A DNA stretch of 64,000 nt from Curvularia sp. ZM96. Taxonomy: Eukaryota; Ascomycota; Dothideomycetes; Pleosporales; Pleosporaceae. The stretch lies in the NCBI GenBank assembly GCA_022457065.1, contig JAJGBQ010000006.1, positions 2,480,001 through 2,544,000 of the forward strand, given 5' to 3'. The position numbers and the translations under genes were made by a program. Below are positions 34,269 to 46,792 of the stretch, piece by piece; positions within the stretch are counted from its first letter, which is position 1, and the number at the start of each line of letters is the position of its first letter. The notes beneath the pieces are model-generated. The model searched no databases, was not told where the DNA came from, and saw only the letters and a program-made list of their open reading frames with translations.

Positions 34269-36242
34269 ATGTTGATGGACATGTTGGCCGCAGACTCCAA
34301 CACCACCGCCGCCGCCAATGCCTCCTTCCTCCACAGGCCCCTCTCGCTGCTGGGCTCCGTCCTGCGGGGCCAGACTCCTTCACCCTCCCTCTCGCCCTCG
34401 ACCGATGCGCCTCCGCCTGAAGCCACGGGCACAAAAGCAATTCACCCCCAGCCGGCTGCTCAATCGCTCTCCTCGAGGCCTGCCTCGGTCGGCAGCGACA
34501 CCACCGACGACAAACTCAAGAAGCGCTCCCGCCGCTCCAAGACGTCGTACAACATCGCCCGCCCCGTAAACACTCGCTCAAAGCGCCACTCTCGTCACAA
34601 GGTCCACCTCCAGCTGCACCAGATCGTTGCCTCGCAGCGCCCAAAGCCCGCCTACGACGTTGTCCCCTTCTCCTACCTCCCCCAGCGAGCCACCCGCCAG
34701 CTCGCCCGCTTCTTCAACACCAGGGAGAAACTCGGCCCCAACGATCTCATCGTAGTCAAGGCAGGGCCCTACACATCGCAGGATGAGCAGGACCGCTCCC
34801 AGGACGAATGGACTCCATGCGACGTAATTGGTGTCCTCAGTACTCGAAAGTGTGAAAAGGGTAGCGCCGAGTCGGCCGACATCTGCATCAGTGATGGCTT
34901 CAGTCGCTGGTCTGTCACCGACATGCCCAATGGCGGATACGAGTTCAACTCTACCGACGAGCATGCTGTGGCCGTCAAGGCGCGCTGGGTCCTGAAGCCT
35001 GCTCATGCCCGCCGCACCTCCACCATGTCTACATCCACATCCACACCCGCACTCGCTCCTGGGCCTGAAGACAAGAAGTTTACCTTTAGCACCATTAGCT
35101 CCGACTCAAGGCGGCACCCTATTATTGCGACCATGACACACAGCCGCATAGACGTCATGGATACCTATACATTGCCCTCGGCCACCTCACCACCAACCCC
35201 AAGCGTGCCCTCCTACACACAGTCGCCTATCACGCCTATGAGCATCGACTCCGACGCCTTTGCTGATGCTCTTGCCGAAAAGCTTCCCATTGAGACCACT
35301 GAAGCCCTCCGCAACCTCATCCTAGTCTCTGGTGTCTGGGTGGCCTCGAGAGAATTCGCTTCAGACGGTTCCAGTCCAGCAACCATTCCTGCGCTGACCC
35401 CCAGTTCGACGATCCGCCAGGCTGCTTACCGCAGTTGCTCCATGTCTGCCCTCGACTGCCCTCGCTCACCATCGCCGGCCTCGACTGTAGAAGAGAATCG
35501 ACGCTCAATCCCTCGCATGTTCAAGCCCAGCATCGAACGCCTTTCCCATGCACAGACAGACGCTCCTCCCTCTCCCGCCTCTACGAGAACAACAGTAAAG
35601 GCCTCGCCCATGATCACGACCCGTGCACGAAGAGCAAACTCGACCGGCACTGCCATCCACAGCATTACCGGTAGTATGAGAAAGAAGTATGGCCTTCCTT
35701 TTGAAGACGAGACGCTGCTGGAGAGCCCTGAGGAGCGACAACTGAAGCGCAGTATCGAGTTGCTTCGTATCAAAGAGCTCCAGCTTCCATCTCCTATCGA
35801 GCGCCCTTCTGTCGAAACAACTCGACCGCCTATTGACTCTATACCCTCTCCTATTGTTATCCCTCCTTCCCCCGACAAACCTGCTTCGCCCGCCTCGCCT
35901 GCCCCGTTGATTGACTCTCCTTTGCTCTCTCCGCCTCTCCCAGACACGAACCGCTCACGAAAGACGCAATCCACCTACACCCCGGTTGAGACAACTGGCA
36001 TGTGGGACTCTGGAGTCACACAAGGCCCTGGCCTCAGAAGACGCCCTACCAGCATGTTTGTCCTGAATGAGAAGAAGCGCAAGCAGGAGAAAAAAGGCGA
36101 GCGAAGCAAGAGCAAGGAGTCAAAGACCAAGCGAAGCGACCAGGGCAGCGAGCATGGTTTAGGTCTGAAGAGGAGGAGCGACTGGTACGTTTACAAGATA
36201 AAGCTCCGGTTCAAAGACATGTTCCACAAAGACAAGGCTTAA
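34269..36242 (+). CDS. Conserved fungal protein of unknown function, 657 residues
   Basis: Single exon. After a low-complexity start, residues 85-120 are strongly basic (KKRSRRSKTSYN, NTRSKRHSRHKVHLQL), a likely nuclear localisation signal. Residues about 120-245 form the only compact-looking region, with FFNTREKLGPNDLIVVKAGPY and EWTPCDVIGVLSTRK, ending in ARWVLKPAHARR. This has the length and pattern of a small beta-rich domain, possibly phospholipid- or protein-binding. The remainder is Ser/Pro/Thr-rich and disordered, with a second conserved-looking piece (KKYGLPFEDETLLESPEERQ) near residue 475, and a basic C terminus (SKSKESKTKRSD, KIKLRFKDMFHKD). No enzyme motif or membrane segment. I do not recognise the family. 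Confidence 0.75.
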   Translation: MLMDMLAADSNTTAAANASFLHRPLSLLGSVLRGQTPSPSLSPSTDAPPPEATGTKAIHPQPAAQSLSSRPASVGSDTTDDKLKKRSRRSKTSYNIARPVNTRSKRHSRHKVHLQLHQIVASQRPKPAYDVVPFSYLPQRATRQLARFFNTREKLGPNDLIVVKAGPYTSQDEQDRSQDEWTPCDVIGVLSTRKCEKGSAESADICISDGFSRWSVTDMPNGGYEFNSTDEHAVAVKARWVLKPAHARRTSTMSTSTSTPALAPGPEDKKFTFSTISSDSRRHPIIATMTHSRIDVMDTYTLPSATSPPTPSVPSYTQSPITPMSIDSDAFADALAEKLPIETTEALRNLILVSGVWVASREFASDGSSPATIPALTPSSTIRQAAYRSCSMSALDCPRSPSPASTVEENRRSIPRMFKPSIERLSHAQTDAPPSPASTRTTVKASPMITTRARRANSTGTAIHSITGSMRKKYGLPFEDETLLESPEERQLKRSIELLRIKELQLPSPIERPSVETTRPPIDSIPSPIVIPPSPDKPASPASPAPLIDSPLLSPPLPDTNRSRKTQSTYTPVETTGMWDSGVTQGPGLRRRPTSMFVLNEKKRKQEKKGERSKSKESKTKRSDQGSEHGLGLKRRSDWYVYKIKLRFKDMFHKDKA

Positions 36243-37892
36243 AATGCATACACGTCCCGCACGACTCACTCTGCTTTCTTTGTACATTTTTGTTTTCAAT
36301 CCGTTTTGCATGGAGTTTTGCAAGAGCATCGGGACGCGGCGTTTTCTCTCGGTTACCATTGGTAATACAAGTAACCAGGCTGGACCTGTAGGTTCCGTCT
36401 TCTTCGTCCTATTCTTACTACTGCATAGCATGTTTTCTTTTTTCCCCTTCACCGGTACATATTTTTACCCTGACTCCCTGTTGGAGCTACTACCTACATC
36501 ACCGTCTCTCCCTTTTTTGGTTAGCATAGCAATCGCATTACTCCGAATCCAAAATGAATTATTATCATAGTCATTATCACTATTACCGTCTTCGTCGTCA
36601 TCATTATGCACCACTGGGTTTGTACATAGTTCCGAGGTGGGTCATCGGTCCTTTTCCCTGCTGCTTTGTCCATCTCTCTTTTGTTTCTAGCATCTGACTG
36701 TGTCTTGCTCTCTCCCGCTCCGCTGGTTCGTTTTCCCTGGATCCAAACTCTAAATTAGCGTCATGCTTACGGCATAGTTAATGCTCCCTTAAAGCTACAG
36801 CATGCAGCCAAACGCTTTTGTTTTGGGTTTCCCGTACCCTGTCATCCCGAATCTTTTGGCAGTGGTTCGTATCTAATTCTCGGGCCTTTGGATTTAGGGT
36901 TGCTCTGGTCATCGGAGATGTCGGAAATCACTGCCCGAGTGTCCGAGATACATATTCGGCTTGAGTAAAGTTTTTTTCTCCTGCCTTATGGCTTGACGCA
37001 TGTGATTGTGCGGGAGTCTTGTCATGGTCTCGGCCGAGCGGAGGGTGCGAAGAAAACCAACTGAGTCGTGGATATAAGGACGGAGGATGAAAAAAAATCT
37101 TGTAGCGGTGTTCTAGGCGACTTAGCGGGCCGAGATGGCTTGTGGAGTTGCTTGGAGATGCTTGGAGAGCTTGATTTGTTGAGGCGATATATGGTTGTTA
37201 TCCCCTTGAGACAGATACAATACGCTGATATTACTCCAACCGCAGAGTGATATAACAACTATGCCAACCAGTTGGTGAGTTGTATGGCCAAGGGATCTGC
37301 AGCTCTAGTGAGCAAAAATCACTAGCAAAGGCAGAATAATGAGACAACATCTTTCTAGGCCTCATCATGGTCACGTGAAGTAACAAGAGAGGATGATACT
37401 CTACCGTCACTAACTACATGGTGTTTCCACTTTAGGCCACAGCGCAGGCTCCAGCATCCTCCTCACATCCATATGTCACGTGAGAAGCCACCCTGGAGGT
37501 TTTGGTAAGACTGCAGTGGTCAGTAGCCCGTAGCTATCCTAATACTAACTTTTGTTCCAACCTCACTCACAAGTGATTAAAACATCACTCTCATCGCCTT
37601 TACTTTCGTGATAGACGTTGTTCGTTCACGTGTCGAACTCCTAATGCCCCGCACTAGCGCCTGACTAGCGCGCTTTCCCCTGCAGCGCCTCGCTTTGGCA
37701 ACGCCAACGCGTAAACACAGACCTCAGGAAGCAAAACATACACGCTCCACAACCAACTCCTCGCCACCACGCCTTCCCTTCTTCTACGCTCGTTGCGCTC
37801 TGCCCATTTCTTATCGCACCGGCCACGTGCGACGGAGCGTTTTTGTTTCTTTTCCTTTTATTCTGTCCTGCGGGACTCCATCCTAACCCACC
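36243..37892. other. Intergenic region upstream of TOP2, 1.65 kb
   Basis: AT-rich 3' flank of the preceding gene to about 36600, then unassigned sequence and the TOP2 promoter. Four CACGTG cores occur between 37371 and 37829. No credible gene. Confidence 0.5.
37371..37485. promoter_or_regulatory. Paired TCACGTGA palindromes upstream of TOP2
   Basis: Two identical 8-bp palindromes at 37371-37378 and 37478-37485, 107 bp apart, about 410-520 bp before the TOP2 ATG. Two further CACGTG cores are at 37627-37632 and 37824-37829. The octamer fits bHLH factors such as Cbf1/SREBP-type proteins. Their target could also be an unannotated transcript. Confidence 0.4.
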
Positions 37893-40800
37893 ATGGACGA
37901 CTCCCTAATGGACGACTCCGTCTTCGACGAGGGCGCCAGCTCTGACTTCGCCCCGCCCGCAAAACCAGCAAAGACCAAGGCCGCTGCAAAGCCAAAGGCT
38001 GCCGCACCAAAGAAAGCAGCTGGTCCTGCGAAACCTCGAGGCAGACCCGCCGGCGCCACTGCGAAACCAAAAGCGAAGGCTCCGCCGAAGAAAAAGGCAA
38101 AGGCAGACTCAGAAGATGATGAAAACTCGGATGTAGACATGGATGAGGACCCCCTCGACGAGGAGTCGCTACTCGCAGACACTCCACCCAAGGCCAAAAA
38201 GCCACCTGCGCCTAAGAAACCGAGTGGTAAACCACTCGCAGATATTGAAAACGAGAGTTTCGGTGGTGATGGCGACGATAAGCCAGCGGCAAAGCCCAAG
38301 AAAGAGGGAGCCAGTAGCAAATACCAGATGGTGGGTGATGGAGTCACAAAAGGCAAGGCCAGAACTAACATAACCCTAGTTGACGCACTTGGAGCACATT
38401 ATGAAGCGTCCCGACACATATATCGGATCAGTAGAGCGGCAAACAGACAAGATGTGGGTGTACAACTCAGAAAGCGAGTCGATGGAGTTCCGCGACGTAT
38501 CCTACGTGCCTGGTCTGTACAAGATCTTTGACGAGATTCTTGTCAACGCTGCGGATAACAAGCAAAACGACAAGAACATGAGCGAAATCAGAGTCACAGT
38601 CGACAGAGAAAGTGGCGAAATCTCCATCAAGAACGATGGCAAGGGAATTCCAATTGAGATTCACAAAGTTGGTTGTCTCTGACTCTCCCAACAGCAAGTG
38701 CTAACCCAGCTAGGAACACGGCATATATGTACCAGAGATGATCTTTGGTCACCTCCTCACATCGTCCAACTACGACGATGACCAGCAAAAGGTTACGGGT
38801 GGTCGTAACGGTTACGGAGCTAAGCTTTGTAACGTATTCAGTACTGAATTCACAGTCGAGACCGTCGATTCGAAACAGAAGAAGAAGTACAAGCAGACCT
38901 GGACAGACAACATGAGCAAGATGGGCAAAGCCAAGATCACCGACATCAAGGCGGACGACTATACCAAGGTCAGCTGGAAGGCCGACTACGCCAGGTTCGG
39001 CATGCAGGGCATCGACGATGATTTTGAGGCCATGGTGAAACGCAGGACTTACGACATGGCCGGTACACTGCGAGGTGTCAAGGTCTACCTCAACGGCGAG
39101 CGCATTAAGATTACGTCGTTTGCGAAATACATGGAAATGTACACCAAGTCCATTTCGCGCGAACAGGGCAAGAGCGAAGACGACAAGGAAAAGGATGTCA
39201 TCATCACTGACAAACTCGAACGCTGGGACATTGGTTTCGCAGTTTCGGACGGCTCCTTCAACCAAGTGTCCTTTGTCAACTCGATCGCAACAACATCTGG
39301 CGGTACTCACGTAAACCACATTGCCGACCAGATTGTTGAAAAGCTCATGGCCATTGTGAACAAGAAGAACAAGGCCGCCGTCAAGCTCAAGCCCGCGCAG
39401 ATCAAGAACCATCTCTTCCTGTTTGTGAACTGTTCAATTGTGAACCCAGCCTTCACGTCGCAGACCAAAGAGCAGCTCACGACCAAGCCCAGCCAGTTTG
39501 GTAGCAAGCCTGTTCTCAGCGACAAGTTCTTGAATGCTATCGCCAAGACCGAGGTCATCCAGAACATCATGCACTTTGCTCAGCAAAAGGCTGATCAGAT
39601 GATGAAGAAGACCGACGGCAACAAGCGCAACCGAATCAGCAACGCGAAGCTCACAGACGCCAACAAGGCCGGTACCAAAGACGGACATCTCTGCACCCTT
39701 ATCCTCACTGAGGGTGAGTCAGCTAGTGTGCTTGCGTTGGCTGGTCGTGCTGTTGTCAACCAGGACTTGTTTGGTGTCTTCCCGCTTCGCGGTAAGCTCC
39801 TTAATGTCCGCGACGCCACTGTTGATCAGATCATGAAGAACGCCGAGATCCAGAACATCAAAAAATTCATGGGTCTGCAGCACAAGAAGGAGTACACTGT
39901 GGCAGATCTGAAGAGCTTGCGATACGGTCATCTCATGATCATGACGGATCAAGATCACGACGGTAGCCATATCAAGGGTCTGCTGATCAACTTCCTCCAG
40001 TGCCAGTTCCCCAGTTTGCTGAAGATCCCGGGCTTCCTCTTGGAGTTCATCACCCCTATTGTCAAGGTCTGGAAGGGTGATCCAAAGAACCCACGCCAGT
40101 TGAAGAGCTTCTTCTCTATGCCAGAATACGAGGAATGGAAAGAGCAGCACGCCAACGAAAAGGGCTGGGACCACAAGTACTACAAGGGATTGGGTACCAG
40201 CGACATTCCAGACGCCCAGATTTACTTCAAGGATCTCGATACGCACATGAAGCGCTTCCAGGTTATGCGTGAGGAGGAAGAAAAGCTCATCGAACTGGCC
40301 TTCTCCAAGAAGAAGGCAGATGCTCGTAAGGACTGGCTGCGCGACTTTGTACCAGGCCAGCATCTGGACCTCACCACACCGGACATTTCCTACGACGACT
40401 TTGTCAACAAGGAGCTGATTCTGTTCTCCATGGCCGATAACGTGCGATCTATCCCGTCTGTTATTGACGGTTTGAAGCCTGGTCAGCGCAAGGTCATGTA
40501 TACCTGCTTCAGGCGCAACATCAAAAAGGACGTCAAGGTGGTTGAGCTTGCCGGTTCCGTCTCTGGATCTACCGACTATGCTCACGGAGAAGCCTCAATG
40601 CAGGGTACCATTGTTGGTCTCGCACAGAATTTTGTCGGAACCAACAACATCAACTTCTTGGAGCCCAGTGGTAACTTTGGTTCTCGTCTCAAGGGTGGTG
40701 CCGACGCTGCCAGCGCCAGGTATATTTATACCCGTCTGTCGCCATTTGCAAGACGCATTTTCCATCCTCATGACGATGCGTTGTTGAAGTACGGAGAGTC

Positions 40801-43172
40801 TGATGGCAAACCGATTGAACCAGAGATGTACGTACCTATCCTGCCTACGATCCTTATCAACGGTTCGAGCGGTATTGGTACTGGTTGGAGTTCTGAAATC
40901 CCCAACTTTAACCCCATGGACATTATCGCGAACATCAGGCGCCGAATGGAGCCAGGTGCTACCAAGGAGGACATGACCCCGATGATTCCTTGGTACAAGG
41001 GTTTCACTGGAACAACCTCTGTACTTGGTCCTGATCGCTACCAATTCACGGGAACTATTCGACAGACTGGTGACAATGAGATTGAAGTCACTGAACTGCC
41101 GGTCCGTTATTGGACCCAGGACTTCAAGGAGAAGCTTGAAGAAATTATCAAGGCTGAGAAGGGTCCGTCATTCATCAAGGATTACATCGACTACAACACC
41201 CCTGATCGCGTCCACTTCGTCATCAAGATGGAGGATAAGTACATGGCGGCGGCTCTTGCCAAGGGGTTGGAGGAGATGTTCAAACTCTACAAGCCTCAGG
41301 CAACGAGCAACCTGGTCGCCTTCGATGCCCATGGACGTATCCACAAGTACTCAAGCGTTCTTGACATCATCGAGGAGTTCTACCACATTCGCCTGCGATA
41401 CTACGAGAAGCGGAAGCAGCACCAACTTCAGGTCATGGAGAAGGAGCACCTCAAGATGACGAACCAAGCCAGGTTCATCCAGATGATTATCGATGGCAAG
41501 CTTACCGTTTCCAAGAAGAAGAAGACTGTTCTTGTTCAAGAGCTCAAGAAGCTTGGCTTCACGCCTTTCCCTAAGGTCGAGGATGCAAAGGCTGCTGGCG
41601 AGGATGAGGAAGCTCAAGAGGATGAATCGGATGAGAATGAAGTCGAAGTTTCTGCAAACGACTACGACTATCTGCTTGGCGTAAGTAATCATCAACCTGG
41701 ACAAATTGTCACATGCTAACAGACAACAGATGGCCATCTGGTCCCTGACTCAAGAACGTGTCGAGAAGCTTATGAAGCAGATCGCTGAGAAGCAGGCCGA
41801 GATTGACACCCTTATCCGCCTCTCGCCCAAGGACATTTGGAACGTTGACCTGGACGCCTTCATGGACGAATGGAATCTGCAACTGGAGGAAGAGGCTAAG
41901 CGCAAGAAGAAGATTGCTAGCATCACCCGCCGCGCTTCCCAGAAGCTTGGTATTGGTGCAGGCAAAGGTGGCAAGGGAAAGAAGAAGAGAAAGGCGGATG
42001 GCTCCGACTCAGATGCTTCGGACTCGGACTTTGGCCCGGTTAAGAAGAAGTCAAAGCCAAAGAAGGAGACGATGCTCGGCTACCTTCAACAAGAACCAGT
42101 GAAGAAGCCATCAGCAGCAGAAGCTCTCAAGAGCAGTAGCGCGTTCGGCTCCACGGCACCGCAAAAGCAGAGTACACTGCTCTCGCACCTTGTGAAGAAG
42201 GAAGAGACACCACAGACCGATGGAGCGTCGGAGGAGAGACCGGATACTGCAGAGTCGAAGCCAGCACCGGCAAAGCGGGGTCGCCCAGCTGCTGCAAAGG
42301 CTATCAAGAAAGATCCGGTTCTTTCAGATGATGATGAATCTGATGTCTTTGCTGCAGTCGCTGCAGAAGCAGCCAAGGAGCCAGCCAAATCCGCTGCTCC
42401 AGCTCGGGCTGGTCGTGGCGCCACCAAGCAAGCACCCAAATACAACCTTGGCAGCGATTCCGACTCTGAAGACGATGACCTGGGCGATGTGAGCAGCATG
42501 GTCAAGACGATTGGATCTGGCACGAACGGCGTTCCGATGTTCAAGACAACTACTGTGGCCCGGCCAGGTAGCAACGGGAAGGCTCGCTCTGGCAGCAATG
42601 CCGGCATAAAGAAGAGCAGCTCGATCGACGTGGATGGTGATACTACCAACTACGAAGGTCTGATGCCCCAGTCCTCGCCACAACGCCCAGTTCCCCGCAA
42701 CGTCAATGATACCATCATGAGCTCTGACGATGATGATTTCAATCTCAGCGTCAAGAAGCCAGCTACAACCAAGCTCACTGCCCGACCCGCTGTGAAGCCC
42801 AAGGCTGCTGCTGCTGCCAAACCTGTGCCGAAGACTAAAGCTGTTGCAAAGAAGCCTGCCGCCCAGAGCCCAGCAGCGAAGGCTTACGCAAAGAAGCACG
42901 GCAAGGATGCAGAAGCAGAGAAGCCCGCGGCCAAGAAGAAGAAGACCGTCGACTCTGACGACGATGAAGAGATGGAGGACGCAGACGACCTCGCCAACGA
43001 CTTACTCTCCGACGAAGACGAGCCAACCCCTAAACCAGCCGCGCGCGCACCTGCTGGTCGGCCTGGCCGTAGGGCTGCTGCTAAGCCAGCCAAGTATGTC
43101 GTTAGTGATGATGAGGGCGACTCTGACGATGCGTCTGAGCCAAGCTTTGATGACGACGACGACAGCGAGTAG
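37893..43172 (+). CDS. TOP2: DNA topoisomerase II
   Basis: Four exons (37893-38330, 38380-38667, 38714-41680, 41730-43172) give 1,711 residues. Introns are 49, 46 and 49 nt, all phase 0. Splice 1 gives KYQMLTHLEHIMKRPDTYIGS, splice 2 gives IEIHKEHGIYVPEMIFGHLL, splice 3 gives YLLGMAIWSLT, each matching Top2. The GHKL ATPase (residues about 150-400) includes DEILVNAADN and GRNGYGAKLCN. TOPRIM has LTEGESA and MTDQDHDGSHIKG. The DNA-breaking tyrosine is Y912 in ARYIYTRLSPFAR. The N terminus carries a 140-residue Lys/Ala/Pro-rich extension and the C terminus 450 residues of acidic and basic low complexity, both with GRP (AT-hook-like) motifs. Role: ATP-dependent strand passage for decatenation and chromosome segregation. 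Confidence 0.97.
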
Positions 43173-46100
43173 AGAGTAGCCCGCTGAAGGTCTGCTATGT
43201 GCGTGTGAGTAAAGGGAGGGGGTGTTTGATACCCGGGGTCAGTCAATGGCGTTTTCTTTGGTTAGGCCCGAATACTATAGGCTTTTACACGGCGTTTCGG
43301 CGACTTTGTTCATTATGTGGGGCTTTTATTTCTTTCCTCTTTGCGCAAGGATGTGTAGTATACTTCAAGTCTTTAGTTCAATTCGGAGACTTTTTCAAAC
43401 TTAATTATTCTGAGTGGTGCAGGTGATGAATATCGTATTTGTCTCACTGCCTTAGTGCCCAGAAGCATATCTCTCCTTTTCGGTCTAGATACGTTGATCA
43501 GGCGGAAAAAGCCGTAAGGCCTACTCACATACCCTACGCAAGGTCTTCACAGAAACAGCAAAACTGTTACTTACATACGTATATCTTGGTCTTATCTCTC
43601 TGATGCCCTAAGATACATTGTTGTTAATTCTTCTGCTCACCATGAGGACGTAGCGTGTCTCTAGGTCATGTACATATAAACCGTATAATATACACATACA
43701 CATCTGACGAGGATTTTTTCTTATATTTCTATCTATCTAAATCTACATCCATGTTTGTGGTGTAGTAGCACCTGACGAGACTGTTGGGATATATCAGGAT
43801 TTCTTTTCAGGGTAAATAGGGCACCTTCTTCACTGGCGATTACTATGCGATCATCTGATTGCGGGTCGTGCCCTTGATTCCTTGAGCCCGATCCCCTATC
43901 CTGCCACGATATCTACAACTACGAGAACACAATCGTCTCACCTTCGTCTTCCCTTCCTCTCTCTACACTATACCCATACTCAGACTTAGACTAGAACTCT
44001 AGAACTCTAGACTCAGACCTAGGCCTAAGTTAAGGTCCTTTGTACCAGCCGTGTACCTGGGTTTGTTGCATCTACCACGTTGGGAAAAGTTGTGGCCAGA
44101 CGGAATGGATGCCGTGGGCCGAGGAGAACTAGCGGTATGCTATGTGATGAGTTCCTTTGGAGTGATAGGATATACTGCAGTAGAAGGAAGCGTGGTGCTA
44201 ACGCTAGAAGCTAGAAAGAGGGATCAATTAGCACTATCCCTAGGGTAGAGCTACGAACAGCGCTACATGTGTGGTAGAACATACATTTACCGGTGCGAAT
44301 AGTACATGCCAGACGTAGAAAAGCTAGAGAAGAAGAGAAGAAGGCGCAGTGGGGCAGTGCAGTTGAAGCGTGCGTTCACAGCCCATGGATGGGTCCTGTG
44401 TACGTGCGTGTGTGTTGCGTGTTTGTGTGACATTGATGTGCTGTTCTTTTTGCGGGGGGATATAGCGAGTCAAGCGCTAGGTACGTATCTGAGGGTTTTG
44501 AGAGGCGCGCGGAAGGGGGGAACGGAGAAGAAGGGAGTGACAAATACCCTCCCCCTCGTCTTCTTTTTCTTCTGGAAAAACGGGAGGGGAGGGAGAATGT
44601 GTGTGTGACAGGCGAGGGGTAAAGGTGATGGGAGATTATGAAGAGAATGAAGAGTAAGTGTACTTTTTGCGTGCGAGCGGACGGCAATGTTAGGTGTTTT
44701 TGAAACATAGACATGTGTATGTGGCGATCCCAGTGTCATCGAAAAGGAACGAGGAAGAAAGAAAGAAGAACAAAGGAAAAGAGTGAGGCATACAGACTCG
44801 CACTTTTGCCCTACTCCGCTGCTTCTGTGTAAGCCTCCGCCTCGTTGCCCTGCGACGCCCGGTCCTCTTTTGCGTTCCAAAAGACTCGCACCGTAACACC
44901 TATCAGGGCTGTCAGAAACATGTCAAATCGCTGCCCCGCCTAGTAGTACCCGGCCAAACCGAAACTATTAAGCCGTTGTGGTACTTGTTTTCATTTGCGC
45001 GTCTGATCTAGAGCAAGGGGCCTATGGGGATGGGGAGTAGAGACTCTCCGATCGTTGTCTGGCCTGCCAGGCAACGGTGTGCATGCAAGCTCCCTGTGTA
45101 TTTGTACCTTGACTTCATCCGTCTCTTTCTCTCCAATGATTTCCTGTAGACGGCACTTGTCAGTGGACGACTACTCGCTGTCACATGACGATGGCAGCCT
45201 GTTTTGTACAAGGCGAGGCTTCCCAGGTCAGCGGAGTCTCACAGTCGGGCACTACTTTAGCCTGGCCTAGGCTGGGCGGGTCGCTAGGCAGAGCATCCGC
45301 ATATCCGTTAGCCTAGGAAAAGAACGTGGTGGATAGATGGTAATGTTGATGGCGGATACCTATCGCCAAAGTAGCACTTGTACGAAGAGGGCGGAGTGTG
45401 GCCTGATTGTTGCACCGCCATCATAATCTGACAGTTTCCGTCGAACGACTGTGAATGTAGCCGGTGTAAATTAGCGAGTTTCAGACATTCTAAGTGGATG
45501 CTGTATTTCATGGATATGCGGGTTTAGTTGAACGAACTCCTGTTGCTCCAGTGTTGTAGTTCGTCCTACCCTGGAGAACGCCACAAAGCTTGAGTTCATC
45601 ACCGCAGCTGTCATGTAGAACCCACCTCAGGAGACACGGTGCGCATCCTCGATTGTTGAATCCCTCATACTCTCCCACAGGAGATTGTGTGTTCAGTCTG
45701 GCCCTTTGTGACGCCTGGTAGCAGTCGTTCCTGGCGTAACAGCGGGAATAGGTTTCTCCATGTGGCAAGCCGGATGGGATGATCCCTGCACATTGCTGAG
45801 CGCTGCTCAGCATCGACATTGAATGGCCGTATCAAAGGCTAAAGGATAGAGCAATCGAAAAGGCGGTTGTGCAAATGTAGTTCAGCGGGGCAGTGTGGTG
45901 ATTGCGTTCACGGCATACGTCTCGCTAGGTTGCGCGGGGTTCGTCCCAACGCGCCACCCGTCGGGCACGAGGGATGGAGATTTTGACAACTTCGTCGCAC
46001 GATATGCTGTAGCAAAATGTTCCGCGCGTTATTCGAGCTCGGAGACGGAGCCGAAAATGTCGTGAGATAGACTTGAGACGCTGTGGGCAGGCCTTCTCCC

Positions 46101-46792
46101 CGTACTGCCACACTGTGACACACCTATTGGCATGCGTATGAAGGACTCATAGCAATTGTAGTAATTAAAATGCCCAGTCTATCGATTAAGCGCTGCAAGT
46201 CGTGTGTAAGAGGTTGGGATATTAGCGCATTGCATCCGGATAGCTATCTTACACTAGAGTACAATAGGGAAGCGAACAGTGCCTGAGAGACGGTACTTAA
46301 CTGATTACTCCGTGGACCAATGAAGGTATCTTCCAATCATACACATAAACCAGATTCTGGAATGTCTCTGAACAGTTTCTTTGGCTCAGCTTTGAGAATG
46401 CGAATTTGCTGGCTTTACTTGACCAAATCCGTTGTATCGCGGCGCTAATCGTGTAGCTAAAAGGAGGCGGCCTGTTCGTACTAGTAGTATTGCTAATATT
46501 GATTCGTAAAATCTGTGATCTGCTGCATAATTATGTAGCCCAGCTAAACACAGATAGTTTGGTGTGCTTGAAGTAGGGCGTATCGGCCTCGACTACTCTA
46601 GTCATGTGAATCAAACCTACAAGACAGGGCAGGGATAGGAAGACGACCTCATCCAGCATGCGTGTGCAGGGGCAAGACCCGGGTCTGGGTGATAAACTGC
46701 CTCGAAGGTACTGCACTGTCGCATTTTGTCAGCTGTTCTAAAGTGGAGATGGCACGCTGTCCACCATGCTCTTGTCTAAGACACTGCCTCAT
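43173..46792. other. Gene-poor block, 3.6 kb
   Basis: Downstream of TOP2. No frame over 140 codons and no domain I recognise. It includes a short low-complexity stretch of CTAGAACT-type repeats at 43990-44015 and GT-rich patches at about 44400-44620. One Cys-containing minus-strand frame at 45508-45819 is noted separately. Confidence 0.5.
45508..45819 (-). CDS. Possible small Cys-containing protein (uncertain)
   Basis: Open frame of 103 residues on the minus strand with seven Cys (for example SRCYARNDCYQ and NRGCAPCLLRW). No signal peptide is present at the frame's own start; an acceptor-like CGCTCAG at 45801-45807 suggests it could be a second exon of a longer gene, but I could not find a convincing first exon. 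It may equally be a chance frame or a relic in the gene-poor block. Confidence 0.2.
   Translation of the reverse strand: MSMLSSAQQCAGIIPSGLPHGETYSRCYARNDCYQASQRARLNTQSPVGEYEGFNNRGCAPCLLRWVLHDSCGDELKLCGVLQGRTNYNTGATGVRSTKPAYP

Noticed and set aside
38627..41044. Several long minus-strand frames opposite TOP2
   Set aside because: All lie within the conserved TOP2 coding sequence and are shadows of its codons.
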